Source of the DNA: Oscillospiraceae bacterium
GTDB taxonomy: Bacteria > Bacillota > Clostridia > Oscillospirales > Acutalibacteraceae
Direction of reading: 5' to 3'
Length of the DNA: 64,000 bases
Assembly: GCA_022483045.1 (NCBI GenBank)
Contig: JAKVOA010000001.1
Span: 519,750 to 583,749 of the forward strand
Numbering within the stretch: the first letter of the stretch is position 1; every line of letters begins with the position of its first letter. The notes beneath the pieces are model-generated. The model ran no database searches, had not been told where the DNA came from, and saw nothing but the letters and a program-made list of their open reading frames with translations. Both the position numbers and the translations under genes were made by a program. This document shows, piece by piece, positions 9,673 to 18,845 of this stretch.

Positions 9673-10581
9673 ATGGATGCAATTATAACAGACAGACTGA
9701 CAAAATCTTATGACCATAAAACAAATGCACTGGAAGCTTTGAGCCTTTCTGTACCAGCAGGTACGGCATATGCATTGCTTGGCAGCGGCGGCGCGGGTAA
9801 AACAACAGCTGTAAAGCTGCTCAGCGGCTTAATTACGCCCAGCAGTGGCAGCTGCAGTATTTTGCAGATAGACCCGGCAAAGCAGCCGTCACGTCTGCAT
9901 GGGGTGTGCGGGGTTATGACCTCTTCTGCGCGCCTGTATGGCTGCCTGACCGGGCAGGAAAATCTGCAGTTTTTCGGTGCAGCTGCAGGTATGAAAGCGG
10001 CCGATGCCCATACGCGTACTGCCGAATTGATGAAAGACCTCGGAATATGGTCGGCGCGTGATCTGCCAGTGAGTGAGTACCCTACCAATATGCTGCAGCG
10101 GCTGTCGCTGGCGCGCGCATTGCTTGCCCGCCCGCAGGTCCTGCTGCTGGACGAACCGCTTTTTGGGCTGGACCCAGAGAGTGCGCAGGCTGTGCTGGGG
10201 CTTTTGGGCGGTCTGGTGCAGCAGGAGGGAATGACGATTCTGCTGTGTACGCATTTTCCCCCTTATGCGCAGCAGCTTTGCACAGAATTCGGTATTTTAT
10301 GTGAGGGAAGTGTCATTGCCGGCGGCACGCTGCCGGTCCTGTGCCAAAAGGCGGGCTGCCAGATGCGGGCAGGCCTGCGTCTGCCGGAAAAAGACAGCCT
10401 CGCGGGCTTTTCGCTTGCCGCTGACGGCTTTTGGCAGAAGGAAATTAAAAATGAAGACGCCATGCCCGAAATTCTGCGGGAAGCAGTCGCTGAGGGACAC
10501 GACATCTACGAGGCCCGCCTTTACCGCCCGACTTTGGCGGACGTTTATACGGCGCTGCTGGGAAAGGAGGAGCTGCCTTGA
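9673..10581 (+). CDS. ABC transporter ATP-binding protein (NatA-like)
   Basis: This 302-residue ATPase has Walker A GSGGAGKTT, where the usual Asn is Gly. The signature region is degenerate (NMLQRLSLARALL instead of LSGGQ), and Walker B is VLLLDEPLFGLDP. A C-terminal extension of about 90 residues is common in ABC-2 export ATPases of the NatA/CcmA group. The ribosome site (GGAGGG) lies rather far from the ATG at 9673, so the exact start is uncertain by a few codons. It is coupled to the permease at 10578 and probably drives export of an ion, lipid or peptide. Confidence 0.87.
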   Translation: MDAIITDRLTKSYDHKTNALEALSLSVPAGTAYALLGSGGAGKTTAVKLLSGLITPSSGSCSILQIDPAKQPSRLHGVCGVMTSSARLYGCLTGQENLQFFGAAAGMKAADAHTRTAELMKDLGIWSARDLPVSEYPTNMLQRLSLARALLARPQVLLLDEPLFGLDPESAQAVLGLLGGLVQQEGMTILLCTHFPPYAQQLCTEFGILCEGSVIAGGTLPVLCQKAGCQMRAGLRLPEKDSLAGFSLAADGFWQKEIKNEDAMPEILREAVAEGHDIYEARLYRPTLADVYTALLGKEELP

Positions 10582-11399
10582 AGCTGCCTGGGTTTCTTCA
10601 AAAGCACGTTAACAGCCGCGAGACGGCGCTGATGAAAAAGGATTTCCGCGAAATGTGGCAAAACCGCGGGGTGCGCTCTATGCTGGTGGTTGTGCCGCTG
10701 ATTTTTGTCGTGCTTCTGCCAATCTTTTTCATGGTGCTGGCAAATATTCTGCCGCAGAGCAGCCTTTCCAGTATGCAGCAGATGCGCGTGCTGCTTTCGC
10801 AGAAGCAAAGCTATATGAATGACCGGCAGACGCTGTTTTATATCTTTTCTGTCTTTTTGGCGCCGATGCTCTACCTTATTGTGGTGCTGATGGCGGCCTG
10901 TGTCACAGCGGCCAGCAGCTTTGTGGGTGAAAAAGAGCGCGGAACGATTGAGACACTTTTCCTGACCCCGATGACGCCGCTGCAGATTTTTAAGGCAAAG
11001 GTGCTGGGGTGCGTTTCTATTTCTGCTGTAGCAACACTGGTTTCGTTTATCATGTATGCCATTGTGATGTCTGTCGGGGATATTCTGCTGGGCGTAACCG
11101 CTTTTTGGATGGACCCAAGCTGGGCGGTCATGTTTTTTCTGCTTTCGCCGGCGCTCATTTTGTTTGGTGTACTGTTTATGGTGCTGGTTTCTGGGCGCAG
11201 CCACAGCTTTCGGGAGTCAGTGCAGATCTGCGGATATGTGCTGCTGCCGCTGACCCTGCTTTTTGTCGGCCAGTTTTCCGGCCTTTTCCGCATGAATGCG
11301 GGTCATTATCTGCTGCTCAGTGTACTCATCTTTATTGTAGATTTTATTATCTGGAAAGTTACTACGGCACATTTTTCGCCGGAGAAGCTGCTGGGATAG
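10578..11399 (+). CDS. ABC-2 type permease (NatB-like)
   Basis: This 273-residue membrane protein starts at a TTG (10578) that overlaps the ATPase stop (TTGA), with AAGGAGG 7 bases upstream. It has about six transmembrane segments. The cytoplasmic motif GEKERGTIETLFLTPMTP is the hallmark of NatB/ABC-2 permeases. It lacks the large extracellular loop of full-length NatB. Together with the preceding ATPase it forms an exporter of unknown substrate. Signal peptidase I follows after a 48-base gap and may share the transcript. Confidence 0.88.
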   Translation: MKLPGFLQKHVNSRETALMKKDFREMWQNRGVRSMLVVVPLIFVVLLPIFFMVLANILPQSSLSSMQQMRVLLSQKQSYMNDRQTLFYIFSVFLAPMLYLIVVLMAACVTAASSFVGEKERGTIETLFLTPMTPLQIFKAKVLGCVSISAVATLVSFIMYAIVMSVGDILLGVTAFWMDPSWAVMFFLLSPALILFGVLFMVLVSGRSHSFRESVQICGYVLLPLTLLFVGQFSGLFRMNAGHYLLLSVLIFIVDFIIWKVTTAHFSPEKLLG

Positions 11400-11447
11400 A
11401 CCGCTCTTTACTGCGGCCGCGCTTTTTAGTAAGGAGGATATGACCTT

Positions 11448-12020
11448 ATGAAATCGAATAAACCGTTTGGGACCGACTATGACCCTGATGAACTGGAAAA
11501 AGCGGCGTTAGCCGGCACTGAAAAAAAGGACAGCCCGCTTTCCTGGGTGCTGACCATCGGCATTACTGTAGTGGCAGCGGTGCTTTTCTGTGCGTTTATC
11601 GCAAGGCCAAGCAAGGTGGTTGGCAACAGTATGCAGAACACCTGCCATAACGGCGACGTGACTATTTTGTGGGAGCTCAACTATCAGCCGCAGTATGGCG
11701 ATATTGTCGTGGTAAATAACCAGAATCCACTGCAGGAGAACTTGATTAAGCGTGTGATCGGCGTGGCGGGCGACCATATTGTCGTTTCCAACGGCACTGT
11801 TACGCGCAATGGTCAGGCCTTAAAAGAAGATTATGTCAAAGAGCAGGTGTGGTCTGGTGCAAACGTCGACTTGGTCGTGCCGCAGGGGCAGATCTTTTTA
11901 ATGGGCGATAACCGAAATCACTCCACTGACAGCCGTGAGATCGGTCCTATCAACAAAAAAAACATTATCGGCAAAGTTGTCGTACGGCTGTTTCCGTTTC
12001 AGTCTTTTCGTACATTTTAA
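11448..12020 (+). CDS. lepB: Signal peptidase I
   Basis: This 190-residue enzyme cleaves Sec and Tat signal peptides at the outer face of the cytoplasmic membrane. It has one N-terminal membrane anchor (about residues 27-48, WVLTIGITVVAAVLFCAF). The catalytic Ser is in GNSMQNT, the general-base Lys in LIKRVIGVAGD, and the conserved box is MGDNRNHSTDSREIGPI. Length and the single anchor match the Gram-positive SipS type. AAGGAGG lies ahead of the ATG. It follows the ABC-2 permease, but no functional link is evident. Confidence 0.96.
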   Translation: MKSNKPFGTDYDPDELEKAALAGTEKKDSPLSWVLTIGITVVAAVLFCAFIARPSKVVGNSMQNTCHNGDVTILWELNYQPQYGDIVVVNNQNPLQENLIKRVIGVAGDHIVVSNGTVTRNGQALKEDYVKEQVWSGANVDLVVPQGQIFLMGDNRNHSTDSREIGPINKKNIIGKVVVRLFPFQSFRTF

Positions 12021-12053
12021 GGAAGCCTTCAATGCAGCTGCTGGTTCAGCTTT

Positions 12054-12076
12054 CCGCCCATTGGGGCGGGTCTTTT
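12054..12076 (+). terminator. Terminator of lepB
   Basis: CCGCCC pairs with GGGCGG around a short loop, followed by GTCTTTT, 33 bases after the lepB stop. Confidence 0.65.
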
Positions 12077-12116
12077 ATGTATGGGACGCGTTTCCCCGCA
12101 AAAAAGCACTTTCGGC

Positions 12117-12145
12117 TTGTGACGCACTAAAATTCATGGTATGAT
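12117..12145 (+). promoter_or_regulatory. Promoter of the zinc-ribbon gene
   Basis: TTGTGA at 12117-12122 and TATGAT at 12140-12145 are 17 bases apart, with an extended TG motif just before the -10. Confidence 0.6.
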
Positions 12146-12186
12146 AATAATGGCTTTTATCTTTATACGGAAAGGTGACACAACAG

Positions 12187-12675
12187 ATGCAGTACTGTCC
12201 AAATTGTCATATCCTTTGTGAGGGGCAGTGTCCCTTGTGCGGGAACCGCCGACTTGCGGAACCCGAAGAGGACTCTCCGGTGCGTCTGGCGGCGTTTGAG
12301 CAGCCGCAGGCCGGCAAACTTGAACAAATGCTGCAAAAGCGCGCAGTGCCCTATGAAAAAAGGTCGGCGCTTTCTGCCGAAAACAAGCCAGCCTATCATT
12401 TTTATGTGCCGTTTTGCCGCTGGGAAGAAGCCGTAAAGGTAAAAGAAATCGCCGTGCCGCAGCAGCCGGATGTGAAGAAAACGACCGAGCAGCCGCAGAA
12501 AGATCAACAGAAGCCGCAGACGTACGTTGTAAAAGGGGAAGAATTTGAAGTGATGCCGCGTAAAAAGCGTATTTTTTGGCGGGCCTTTTCTGTGGTGCTT
12601 TTTATTCTGATTGTCATTGCTGTTGTTCTGCTCAGCGACCAGGCGGCCGGCTGGCTGAAAAACCTTTTCGCGTAA
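12187..12675 (+). CDS. Zinc-ribbon membrane protein of unknown function
   Basis: This 162-residue protein begins with a four-cysteine zinc ribbon (YCPNCHILCEGQCPLCGNRRL). A polar, Gln- and Lys-rich middle follows, then a single C-terminal transmembrane helix (about 137-156, SVVLFILIVIAVVLLSD). It is therefore probably tail-anchored with the ribbon in the cytoplasm. The ATG at 12187 has GGAAAGGTG upstream; a GTG four codons earlier is possible. It has its own promoter and sits just before metY. I do not recognise a characterised family. Confidence 0.72.
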   Translation: MQYCPNCHILCEGQCPLCGNRRLAEPEEDSPVRLAAFEQPQAGKLEQMLQKRAVPYEKRSALSAENKPAYHFYVPFCRWEEAVKVKEIAVPQQPDVKKTTEQPQKDQQKPQTYVVKGEEFEVMPRKKRIFWRAFSVVLFILIVIAVVLLSDQAAGWLKNLFA

Positions 12676-12745
12676 CACAATCAGCTGATTTGCCATTCTA
12701 GGTAAAAAATATAGGATAAACGAACAAGCAAGGAGTGTTTCAGAG

Positions 12746-14032
12746 ATGCAAGAAAATTACCGCCCAGATACCCTGTGTATCCATGCAGGTTACTCCCCAA
12801 AAAACGGTGAGCCGCGCGTTGTGCCAATTGTGCAGAGCACCACTTACCGCTATGACAGTGCCGAGTCAATGGGCCGTCTGTTTAACCTGGAAGAGGACGG
12901 GTTTTTTTATACCCGTATTTCCAACCCGACAACAGACGCGGTTGAAAAAAAGATTGCGGCACTGGAGGGCGGTGTCGGCTGTGTAGCTACTTCTTCCGGC
13001 ATGGCGGCAATTTTCCTTTCAGTACTGAATATCTGCAAAGCCGGGGACCATATTGTTTCCTCCAATGCTGTTTACGGCGGCACTTTCAACCTCTTCAATA
13101 AAACCATGCGTGACATGGGCATTGACACCACATTTGTTTCGCCGGACAGTACAGAAGAAGAACTTGAAAAGGCAATGCAGCCCAATACCCGCGCAGTTTA
13201 CTGCGAAACGCTCTGCAACCCCTCTTTGGTTGTTACCAATCTGGAACTGTTTGCAAAGGTTGCCCATGCCCACGGTGTGCCGCTGATTGTCGATAACACT
13301 TTCCCGACACCGCTTAACTGCCGGCCGTTTCACTTTGGTGCGGATATTGTTGTACATTCCACGTCAAAATATATGGACGGCCACGCGGTGCAGATTGGCG
13401 GCGCAATTATCGACAGCGGAAAGTTTGACTGGACAAACGGCAAGTTTCCTATGCTGACACAGCCCGATGAATCTTACCATGGGCTGATTTATACTGAAGC
13501 TTTTGGGAAAGCCGCCTATATTACAAAAGCCCGCGTACATCTGCTGCGCGACATTGGCTGCCAGCCAGCGCCCGAAAACTCTTTCCTTTTGAACCTGGGT
13601 CTTGAAACACTGGCCCTGCGTATGCAGCGCCACTGCTACAATGCACAGAAAGTAGCCGAATTTTTGGAGCAGGACGACCGCATCAGCTGGGTCAACTATC
13701 CCGGTTTGAAAGACAGCCCTTATTACGCGCTGGCACAGAAGTATATGCCGCACGGCAGTTGCGGCGTTATCTCCTTTGGCGTCAAAGGCGGCCGTGCCGC
13801 CGCTGCCAAATTCATGGAGTCTTTAAAGCTTGCCTCTATGGTGGTCCATGTGGCAGACCTGCGCACTTGTGTGCTGCACCCGGCCAGTACAACTCATCGC
13901 CAGCTGACAGATGAGCAGCTGAAAGAGGCGGGCATCAGCGCTGATATGATCCGCATGTCCGTCGGTATTGAAAATTTGGCAGATATCCTGGACGATATTC
14001 GGCAGGCACTGGACAAAGTGCAGGCAGAGTGA
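12746..14032 (+). CDS. metY: O-acetylhomoserine sulfhydrylase (MetY type)
   Basis: This 428-residue PLP enzyme belongs to the Cys/Met metabolism family. The Schiff-base lysine is in HSTSKYMDGHAVQIGG near residue 207. The long insertion and the motif PENSFLLNLGLETLALRMQRHC distinguish O-acetylhomoserine aminocarboxypropyltransferases from the shorter MetB/MetC enzymes. It would make homocysteine from O-acetylhomoserine and sulfide, feeding MetH encoded 8 kb downstream. A methionine gamma-lyase activity cannot be excluded from sequence alone. AAGGAG precedes the ATG; I see no S-box or T-box in the 70-base gap upstream. Confidence 0.88.
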   Translation: MQENYRPDTLCIHAGYSPKNGEPRVVPIVQSTTYRYDSAESMGRLFNLEEDGFFYTRISNPTTDAVEKKIAALEGGVGCVATSSGMAAIFLSVLNICKAGDHIVSSNAVYGGTFNLFNKTMRDMGIDTTFVSPDSTEEELEKAMQPNTRAVYCETLCNPSLVVTNLELFAKVAHAHGVPLIVDNTFPTPLNCRPFHFGADIVVHSTSKYMDGHAVQIGGAIIDSGKFDWTNGKFPMLTQPDESYHGLIYTEAFGKAAYITKARVHLLRDIGCQPAPENSFLLNLGLETLALRMQRHCYNAQKVAEFLEQDDRISWVNYPGLKDSPYYALAQKYMPHGSCGVISFGVKGGRAAAAKFMESLKLASMVVHVADLRTCVLHPASTTHRQLTDEQLKEAGISADMIRMSVGIENLADILDDIRQALDKVQAE

Positions 14033-14062
14033 TTTCATACGGCGGAAAGGAACGCGACTGCC

Positions 14063-14668
14063 TTGCAAAAAGAAACTTCTGATTTTCACGGGGAGACCGC
14101 CTGCGGGCAGAAAACCTGGGAGCATTCGCCGACCGCGCTGTACGAGAGGCGCGGTGCGCCGGTGCTGAATATCGTGGTGGGGGCGCTTATGCTCCTTTTG
14201 GGCTTAGCTGCTATTCCCATAGGCCGCGCGTATTGGTTTTTGTTTCTGCTCTTTTATACAGTGGGTACGGCGGTATTTTTAATGGGTCTGTTTCACACGG
14301 CGCGCCCGATTCTGCGCCGCGAGGGCGGTACACTGATTGGGGTCAGCTGCGGCTTTATCCCAAAGGAACACCGCCTGCCACATACCGCACTGAAAGATTT
14401 GAAAGCCCTGCCGGCCATCGGTACCAAAAAGAATTCTAAATTTCTGCGGTACTACATTGAAATGGATCCCTGCACTGGCAAAAAAATCGACTTGGGCGAG
14501 CGGCATTTGTGCGAAAAAGATATTTTTGTACTGGAAGATTATCTTGCCCCAAAAGAGGAACAGACAGACGAAAAAGAAACCGCAGGTATTCTTTGGCCGC
14601 TTTTTATAGTGGAGCTTGTGCTGATTGTGGTGGGGCTTTTCGGCTTGTCCTTTTCTTTTTCACATTAA
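14063..14668 (+). CDS. Membrane protein of unknown function
   Basis: This 201-residue protein starts at a TTG with GGAAAGGA upstream. It has three clear hydrophobic helices: about residues 33-53 (VLNIVVGALMLLLGLAAIPIG), 55-77 and 178-199. A soluble domain of about 100 residues lies between the second and third. The gene follows metY by 30 bases on the same strand, so it may be co-transcribed. No family is recognised and no function is claimed. Confidence 0.7.
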   Translation: MQKETSDFHGETACGQKTWEHSPTALYERRGAPVLNIVVGALMLLLGLAAIPIGRAYWFLFLLFYTVGTAVFLMGLFHTARPILRREGGTLIGVSCGFIPKEHRLPHTALKDLKALPAIGTKKNSKFLRYYIEMDPCTGKKIDLGERHLCEKDIFVLEDYLAPKEEQTDEKETAGILWPLFIVELVLIVVGLFGLSFSFSH

Positions 14669-14679
14669 AGTCTTTGGAT

Positions 14680-14721
14680 AAAATCACCTCTGCTGCAAAC
14701 ACTAACAGCGGAGGTGATTTT
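14680..14721 (+). promoter_or_regulatory. Hairpin burying the ribosome binding site of the coat operon
   Basis: The 16 bases at 14680-14695 are complementary, bar one position, to 14706-14721. The right arm contains GGAGGTGAT, a full-length Shine-Dalgarno sequence whose ATG begins 2 bases later at 14724. It can also be read as a terminator for the upstream gene, with TTTT at the end of the arm. Confidence 0.7.
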
Positions 14722-14723
14722 GC

Positions 14724-14897
14724 ATGAGCCCAAAGGAACTTTCGTATATTGAGGATGCACTGGAGCACGAGCAGTTTTTGCAGACACAATGTGAAAATGC
14801 AGCAAATTCCATGACCGACCCGCAGCTGAAACAATGTGTAAAACAAATGGCCAACAAACACCAGCAGACCTTTCAGCAGTTTATCAGTTTGATTTAA
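14724..14897 (+). CDS. Small spore-coat-associated protein
   Basis: This 57-residue, highly charged and Gln-rich helical protein (starts MSPKELSYIEDALEHEQF) has an excellent Shine-Dalgarno, GGAGGTGAT. It resembles the short helical proteins that pair with CotF-domain coat proteins in Clostridia. The CotF-like gene follows after 17 bases, so the two form an operon, presumably expressed in the mother cell. Lack of a vegetative-type promoter fits a sporulation sigma factor, but I did not identify a sigma-E or sigma-K box with confidence. Confidence 0.75.
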   Translation: MSPKELSYIEDALEHEQFLQTQCENAANSMTDPQLKQCVKQMANKHQQTFQQFISLI

Positions 14898-14914
14898 AAA
14901 GGAGTGCGGGAAAC

Positions 14915-15166
14915 ATGGATGACAAAAACACAATGCAAGCTTTGCTTACGACAGAAAAAAACGCCTGTGACCTTTACCTGCACGGCAGCATTGAGTCCGG
15001 TACGCAGAATATTAACCAGGCCTTTACCAAGGCTCTGCAGGATTCTTTGACCATGCAAGGGGATCTGTACAAAAAGATGTCTGACAAGGGCTGGTACTCT
15101 ACCCAGCAGGCACCGCAGCAGCAGGTACAGCAGATTAAGCAGAAATACAGCAAAAATGCACAGTAA
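14915..15166 (+). CDS. CotF-like spore coat protein
   Basis: This 83-residue protein belongs to the CotF-domain family of ferritin-like helical spore coat proteins. The recognisable core includes LLTTEKNACDLYLHGSIES and ALQDSLTMQGDLYKKMSDKG, followed by a Gln-rich tail (YSTQQAPQQQVQQIKQKY). AAAGGAG lies 8 bases before the ATG. It indicates that the organism forms endospores. The next gene is on the opposite strand beyond a shared terminator. Confidence 0.85.
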   Translation: MDDKNTMQALLTTEKNACDLYLHGSIESGTQNINQAFTKALQDSLTMQGDLYKKMSDKGWYSTQQAPQQQVQQIKQKYSKNAQ

Positions 15167-15213
15167 AAAATAAGGAATTTTTCGGTAAGAATTTCTGTAC
15201 AGAAAAAACAGAA

Positions 15214-15254
15214 AAAGGCCGGGCGCAGCTGTAAAAAAACTGTGTCCGGCCTTT
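15214..15254. terminator. Bidirectional terminator between coat operon and rodA
   Basis: AAAGGCCGG-type arms at 15214-15228 and 15240-15254 pair almost fully, with A-rich and T-rich flanks on the two strands, lying between convergent genes. Confidence 0.8.
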
Positions 15255-15279
15255 GCTGTATTTTAATATATTTTCGTGA

Positions 15280-16437
15280 TCAGTCTAAGAACAAACTCTG
15301 CTGTAGATTTCTGCTTTTGCGGTGTACCGAAACGCTTTCAACTAGGCCAAAGCCAAAGTAGAGGCACATAACCGAGGACCCGCCGGAGCTGAAGAACGGC
15401 AGCGTAACGCCCATGACCGGTAGCAGATTGAGGCACATGCCGACATTAAATAGGGTCTGCGAAAGGATTAGGGCAAAAAAGCCGACACAAATGGCGCTGC
15501 CCATCGTGTCACCCGCGCGCCGTGCATCGCGCAGGCAGAGAATCATCAGAAAAACGAGCAGGGCAATAATGGCGACACAGCCGATAAAACCAAGCTGTTC
15601 GCCGGCAACGGAAAAGACGAAGTCACTCCACTGCAATGGCACAGAGCTGGAGTTTACCCGGGGCGAAACAAACAGGCCGCGTCCTTTCAGCTGTCCGCTG
15701 GAAATGCTCAGCTTGCCGGCCAGCTGCTGATAGCCGTAGCCCTGCGGGTCGCTTTCCGGGTTGCGGAAAGTGGTCAGCCGTGTTTTCTGGTAGTCTGCCA
15801 GGCCAAAGTTCCACACGATTGGAATCAGCACAGCCAGAATGCCCGCAAAAGCCGCAAAGTAACGCAGCCTTACGCCGGCAGCAAAGGCCATAAACAGAAA
15901 CATGAAACCGAAGATAACGGCTGCACCGTCATCTTTCTGCAGATGTACCAGCCCGATCGGAATGAGTGCATGGGCGGTCAAAAGCAGTACCTGCAGCGGT
16001 TCATCAAGTTTATTTTCTTTTTTCAAGATATCTAAATGTTTTCCGAAAGTAATGAGGAAGCCGATCTTTACCAGCTCACTGGACTGAAACGTCATGCCGC
16101 CGGGGAGTTTCAGCCACGCTTTGGCGGCAACACCGCCAGCACCTTCTATGGTAACGCCCTTTACCAGGGTCAGCAGAATGAGGAAAACACAGAAGCCACC
16201 GACTAAATACCAGTAGTTGCCAATCGTACGATAGTCGATTAGGGAAAGCAGAACTGCGCCTATATAACCGGCGATAATTGCCATTAGCTGCACCGAAAAC
16301 CAGCTGCGGCCGCCGTCGGTGCGGGGCACCGTCTTGAGCAGAAGCAGGTTATAGGCAGAAATCAGCAGCATGATCACCCACAAAAGCTTGTCAGTGCGCT
16401 GAAAGTAATCAGCCGCGCGGGTACCAAAATGATTCAT
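15280..16437 (-). CDS. rodA: RodA/FtsW family peptidoglycan polymerase
   Basis: This 385-residue SEDS protein has about ten transmembrane helices. It carries the C-terminal family signature LLPVMGVTLPFFSSGGSSVMCLYFGFGLVESV and the region SSELVKIGFLITFGKHLD near 118-135. SEDS proteins polymerise glycan strands from lipid II together with a class B penicillin-binding protein. RodA (elongation) fits best because of the absence of adjacent division genes; SpoVE or FtsW remain possible. AAAGGA lies 9 bases before the ATG. It appears to be monocistronic. Confidence 0.88.
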   Translation of the reverse strand: MNHFGTRAADYFQRTDKLLWVIMLLISAYNLLLLKTVPRTDGGRSWFSVQLMAIIAGYIGAVLLSLIDYRTIGNYWYLVGGFCVFLILLTLVKGVTIEGAGGVAAKAWLKLPGGMTFQSSELVKIGFLITFGKHLDILKKENKLDEPLQVLLLTAHALIPIGLVHLQKDDGAAVIFGFMFLFMAFAAGVRLRYFAAFAGILAVLIPIVWNFGLADYQKTRLTTFRNPESDPQGYGYQQLAGKLSISSGQLKGRGLFVSPRVNSSSVPLQWSDFVFSVAGEQLGFIGCVAIIALLVFLMILCLRDARRAGDTMGSAICVGFFALILSQTLFNVGMCLNLLPVMGVTLPFFSSGGSSVMCLYFGFGLVESVSVHRKSRNLQQSLFLD

Positions 16438-16653
16438 TGTTCACGTCCTTTCGCTGCAAAAAAATCTGCGGCAGGTTTCATCGGCTATTATAGCACAAAA
16501 CCCCGCCGGGCACTACCCCAAAGCCCACCAGAAAAGGCACCGGTGTCCCCTGAAACTTTGTATACAGAAAGTTTTTCTTTCTCTTATACAGGCGAATCCG
16601 TGGGAAAAACGTCAGAAGAAAAGGAATCCATGCTTCCGAAATCGGCGCAGTTG

Positions 16654-16662
16654 TGCTATACT
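16654..16662 (+). promoter_or_regulatory. Extended -10 promoter of fhs
   Basis: TGC followed by TATACT (16657-16662) lies 32 bases before the fhs start; no good -35 is seen, as expected for an extended -10. Confidence 0.55.
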
Positions 16663-16694
16663 AAAAACAACATTGTGCTAGGGGGAATCGAATC

Positions 16695-18359
16695 GTGACG
16701 GATATCGAAATTGCACAGCAGGCAAAGCTGAAACCCATTACAGCGGTTGCTGCAGATTTAGGCATTCAGGAAGAAGAACTGGAATCTTACGGCCGCTACA
16801 AGGCCAAGCTGACACAGCCCTTGTTTCAGCGAATGAAAGATCGGCCGGACGGCAAGCTGGTGTTGGTGACGGCTATTAATCCGACACCTGCCGGTGAGGG
16901 AAAAACCACCACCAGCATTGGTCTGGGCGAAGCAATGAAGAAAATTGGCAAAAATGCCGTGGTTGCCCTGCGGGAGCCGAGCCTTGGCCCGGTTTTCGGC
17001 ATTAAGGGCGGTGCCGCCGGCGGCGGCTATGCGCAGGTTGTCCCGATGGAGGACATCAACCTTCATTTTACCGGCGATATGCACGCCATTACAGCAGCAA
17101 ACAACCTGCTGTGTGCCATGCTCGACAACCATATTCATCAAGGCAATGCGCTGCAGATTGATACCCGCCGCATTCTGATTACGCGCTGCATGGACATGAA
17201 TGACCGCGCTCTGCGCAGCGTTGTGGTTGGCTTGGGTGGAAAGCCCAACGGCTTTGTACGCGAAGACGGTTTCTGTATTACTGTAGCCAGTGAAGTCATG
17301 GCAATTTTCTGCCTTGCTTCCGACATTCACGACCTGAAAGAGCGCCTTGGTCGTATTTTAGTTGCCTACTCAGTAGATGGCAAGCCGGTCTTTGCGAGCG
17401 ACCTGCATGCACAGGGCGCTATGGCCGCATTGCTCAAAGACGCGATTAACCCGAATTTGGTGCAGACGCTGGATAATACGCCTGCCATTATGCACGGCGG
17501 CCCGTTTGCAAACATCGCCCACGGCTGCAACAGCGTGCGTGCAACCCAAATGGCCTTAAAACTTGGCGATTACTGCATCACTGAGGCAGGCTTCGGCAGC
17601 GACCTTGGCGCTGAGAAATTTCTGGATATTAAATGCCGTATGGCCGGCCTGCGTCCCTCTGCCATTGTGCTGGTCGCAACCGACCGCGCACTCAAGTATA
17701 ATGGCGGCGTACCGAAAACAGAAACCGCTGAGCCGAACCTTGCAGCGCTGAAGAAAGGCATTGTCAACCTCGGTGCGCATATTGATAATATGTGCAAGTA
17801 TGGCGTGCCGGTCGTGGTGGCAATCAACCGCTTCACCAATGACCCAGAAGAGGAGCTTCGCTATATTGAAGAGTACTGCCACGCGCGCGGTGCGGACTTC
17901 GCTTTGTCTGAAGTCTTTGCAAAAGGAGGAGAAGGCGGGATTGAACTGGCACAGAAAGTAGTGGAAGCTTGTGAAAAACCGAATGATTTCCACTGCCTCT
18001 ATGACACAGACCGCCCGCTGGAAGAAAAAATCAGCTGTATTGCCACAGAAATTTATGGTGCAAAAGATGTCACATACACCAAAAAGGCAAAGAAAGCGCT
18101 GAAAGAGATTAAGGCGCTGGGCGGTGATAAGCTGCCAGTCTGTATTGCAAAAACGCAGTACAGCTTGTCGGACGATGCTTCCCTTTTGGGCCGCCCACAA
18201 GACTTTACCCTGCATATCCGCAACCTGAAGCTTTCCAATGGTGCAGGCTTTGTTGTTGCCTATGCCGGCGACATCATGGTTATGCCGGGCCTGCCCAAAA
18301 AGCCCGCAGCAGAGCAGATTGATGTTACAGATGACGGCCGCATTACGGGTCTGTTTTAA
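16695..18359 (+). CDS. fhs: Formate-tetrahydrofolate ligase
   Basis: This 554-residue enzyme makes 10-formyl-THF from formate, THF and ATP, feeding purine synthesis and, in acetogens, the methyl branch of CO2 fixation. The P-loop [20 protein letters not shown] is at residues 58-77, and the length equals that of clostridial FTHFS. The start is GTG with GGGGG upstream. The stop overlaps the tsaE start by one base (TAATG). No acetogenesis genes flank it, so a biosynthetic role is the safer reading. Confidence 0.97.
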   Translation: MTDIEIAQQAKLKPITAVAADLGIQEEELESYGRYKAKLTQPLFQRMKDRPDGKLVLVTAINPTPAGEGKTTTSIGLGEAMKKIGKNAVVALREPSLGPVFGIKGGAAGGGYAQVVPMEDINLHFTGDMHAITAANNLLCAMLDNHIHQGNALQIDTRRILITRCMDMNDRALRSVVVGLGGKPNGFVREDGFCITVASEVMAIFCLASDIHDLKERLGRILVAYSVDGKPVFASDLHAQGAMAALLKDAINPNLVQTLDNTPAIMHGGPFANIAHGCNSVRATQMALKLGDYCITEAGFGSDLGAEKFLDIKCRMAGLRPSAIVLVATDRALKYNGGVPKTETAEPNLAALKKGIVNLGAHIDNMCKYGVPVVVAINRFTNDPEEELRYIEEYCHARGADFALSEVFAKGGEGGIELAQKVVEACEKPNDFHCLYDTDRPLEEKISCIATEIYGAKDVTYTKKAKKALKEIKALGGDKLPVCIAKTQYSLSDDASLLGRPQDFTLHIRNLKLSNGAGFVVAYAGDIMVMPGLPKKPAAEQIDVTDDGRITGLF

Positions 18360-18835
18360 TGAATTTGAATTGTACGAAAACAGTTGTACAGACACACTCT
18401 GCGGCTGAAACAGAGGCCCTTGGCAGAAAAATTGCCCAGACGCTTTCTGGCGGCGAAGTGCTTGCCCTGTTTGGTCCCATGGGCATGGGCAAGACTGCCT
18501 TTACCCGCGGCGTTGCGGCGGGGCTTGGCACCGGGGGCGTTTCCAGCCCGACTTTTGCTTTGGTACATGTGTATGACGGCGGGCGGCTGCCGCTTTACCA
18601 CTTTGATATGTACCGGGTAGAGGGCTGGGATGACCTTTCTTCCACAGGATATTTTGACTATCTGGAAGACGGCGGTGTGATGGTTGTAGAGTGGAGCGAA
18701 AATATTGAAGCGGCCCTGCCGCCGAACGCGGTGTATATCACCTTTGCCCGCGGCGGCAAGGAAGATGACCGTGTGATTACCGTAGAGGGTCTGTCACAGA
18801 CGGTCTTAGATCCTTTATCAGATTTATCAAAGTAA
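18359..18835 (+). CDS. tsaE: tRNA t6A synthesis ATPase TsaE
   Basis: This 158-residue protein has the P-loop FGPMGMGKTAFTRGVAAGLG (about 40-59) and the downstream conserved stretch YHFDMYRVEGWDDL, which are typical of TsaE (YjeE). TsaE hydrolyses ATP to reset the TsaB-TsaD complex that adds threonylcarbamoyl to A37 of ANN-decoding tRNAs. It overlaps fhs by one base and is followed by tsaB after 10 bases, the normal tsaE-tsaB order. TsaD is not in the window. Confidence 0.95.
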   Translation: MNLNCTKTVVQTHSAAETEALGRKIAQTLSGGEVLALFGPMGMGKTAFTRGVAAGLGTGGVSSPTFALVHVYDGGRLPLYHFDMYRVEGWDDLSSTGYFDYLEDGGVMVVEWSENIEAALPPNAVYITFARGGKEDDRVITVEGLSQTVLDPLSDLSK

Positions 18836-18845
18836 GGACGATTGC

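Noticed and set aside
12676-12745. SAM riboswitch or T-box before metY
   Set aside because: The gap is only 70 bases and lacks the conserved S-box or T-box sequences.
16429-16698. 89-residue open frame between rodA and fhs
   Set aside because: It overlaps the rodA start, runs through the fhs promoter and start region, and looks like low-quality coding sequence.
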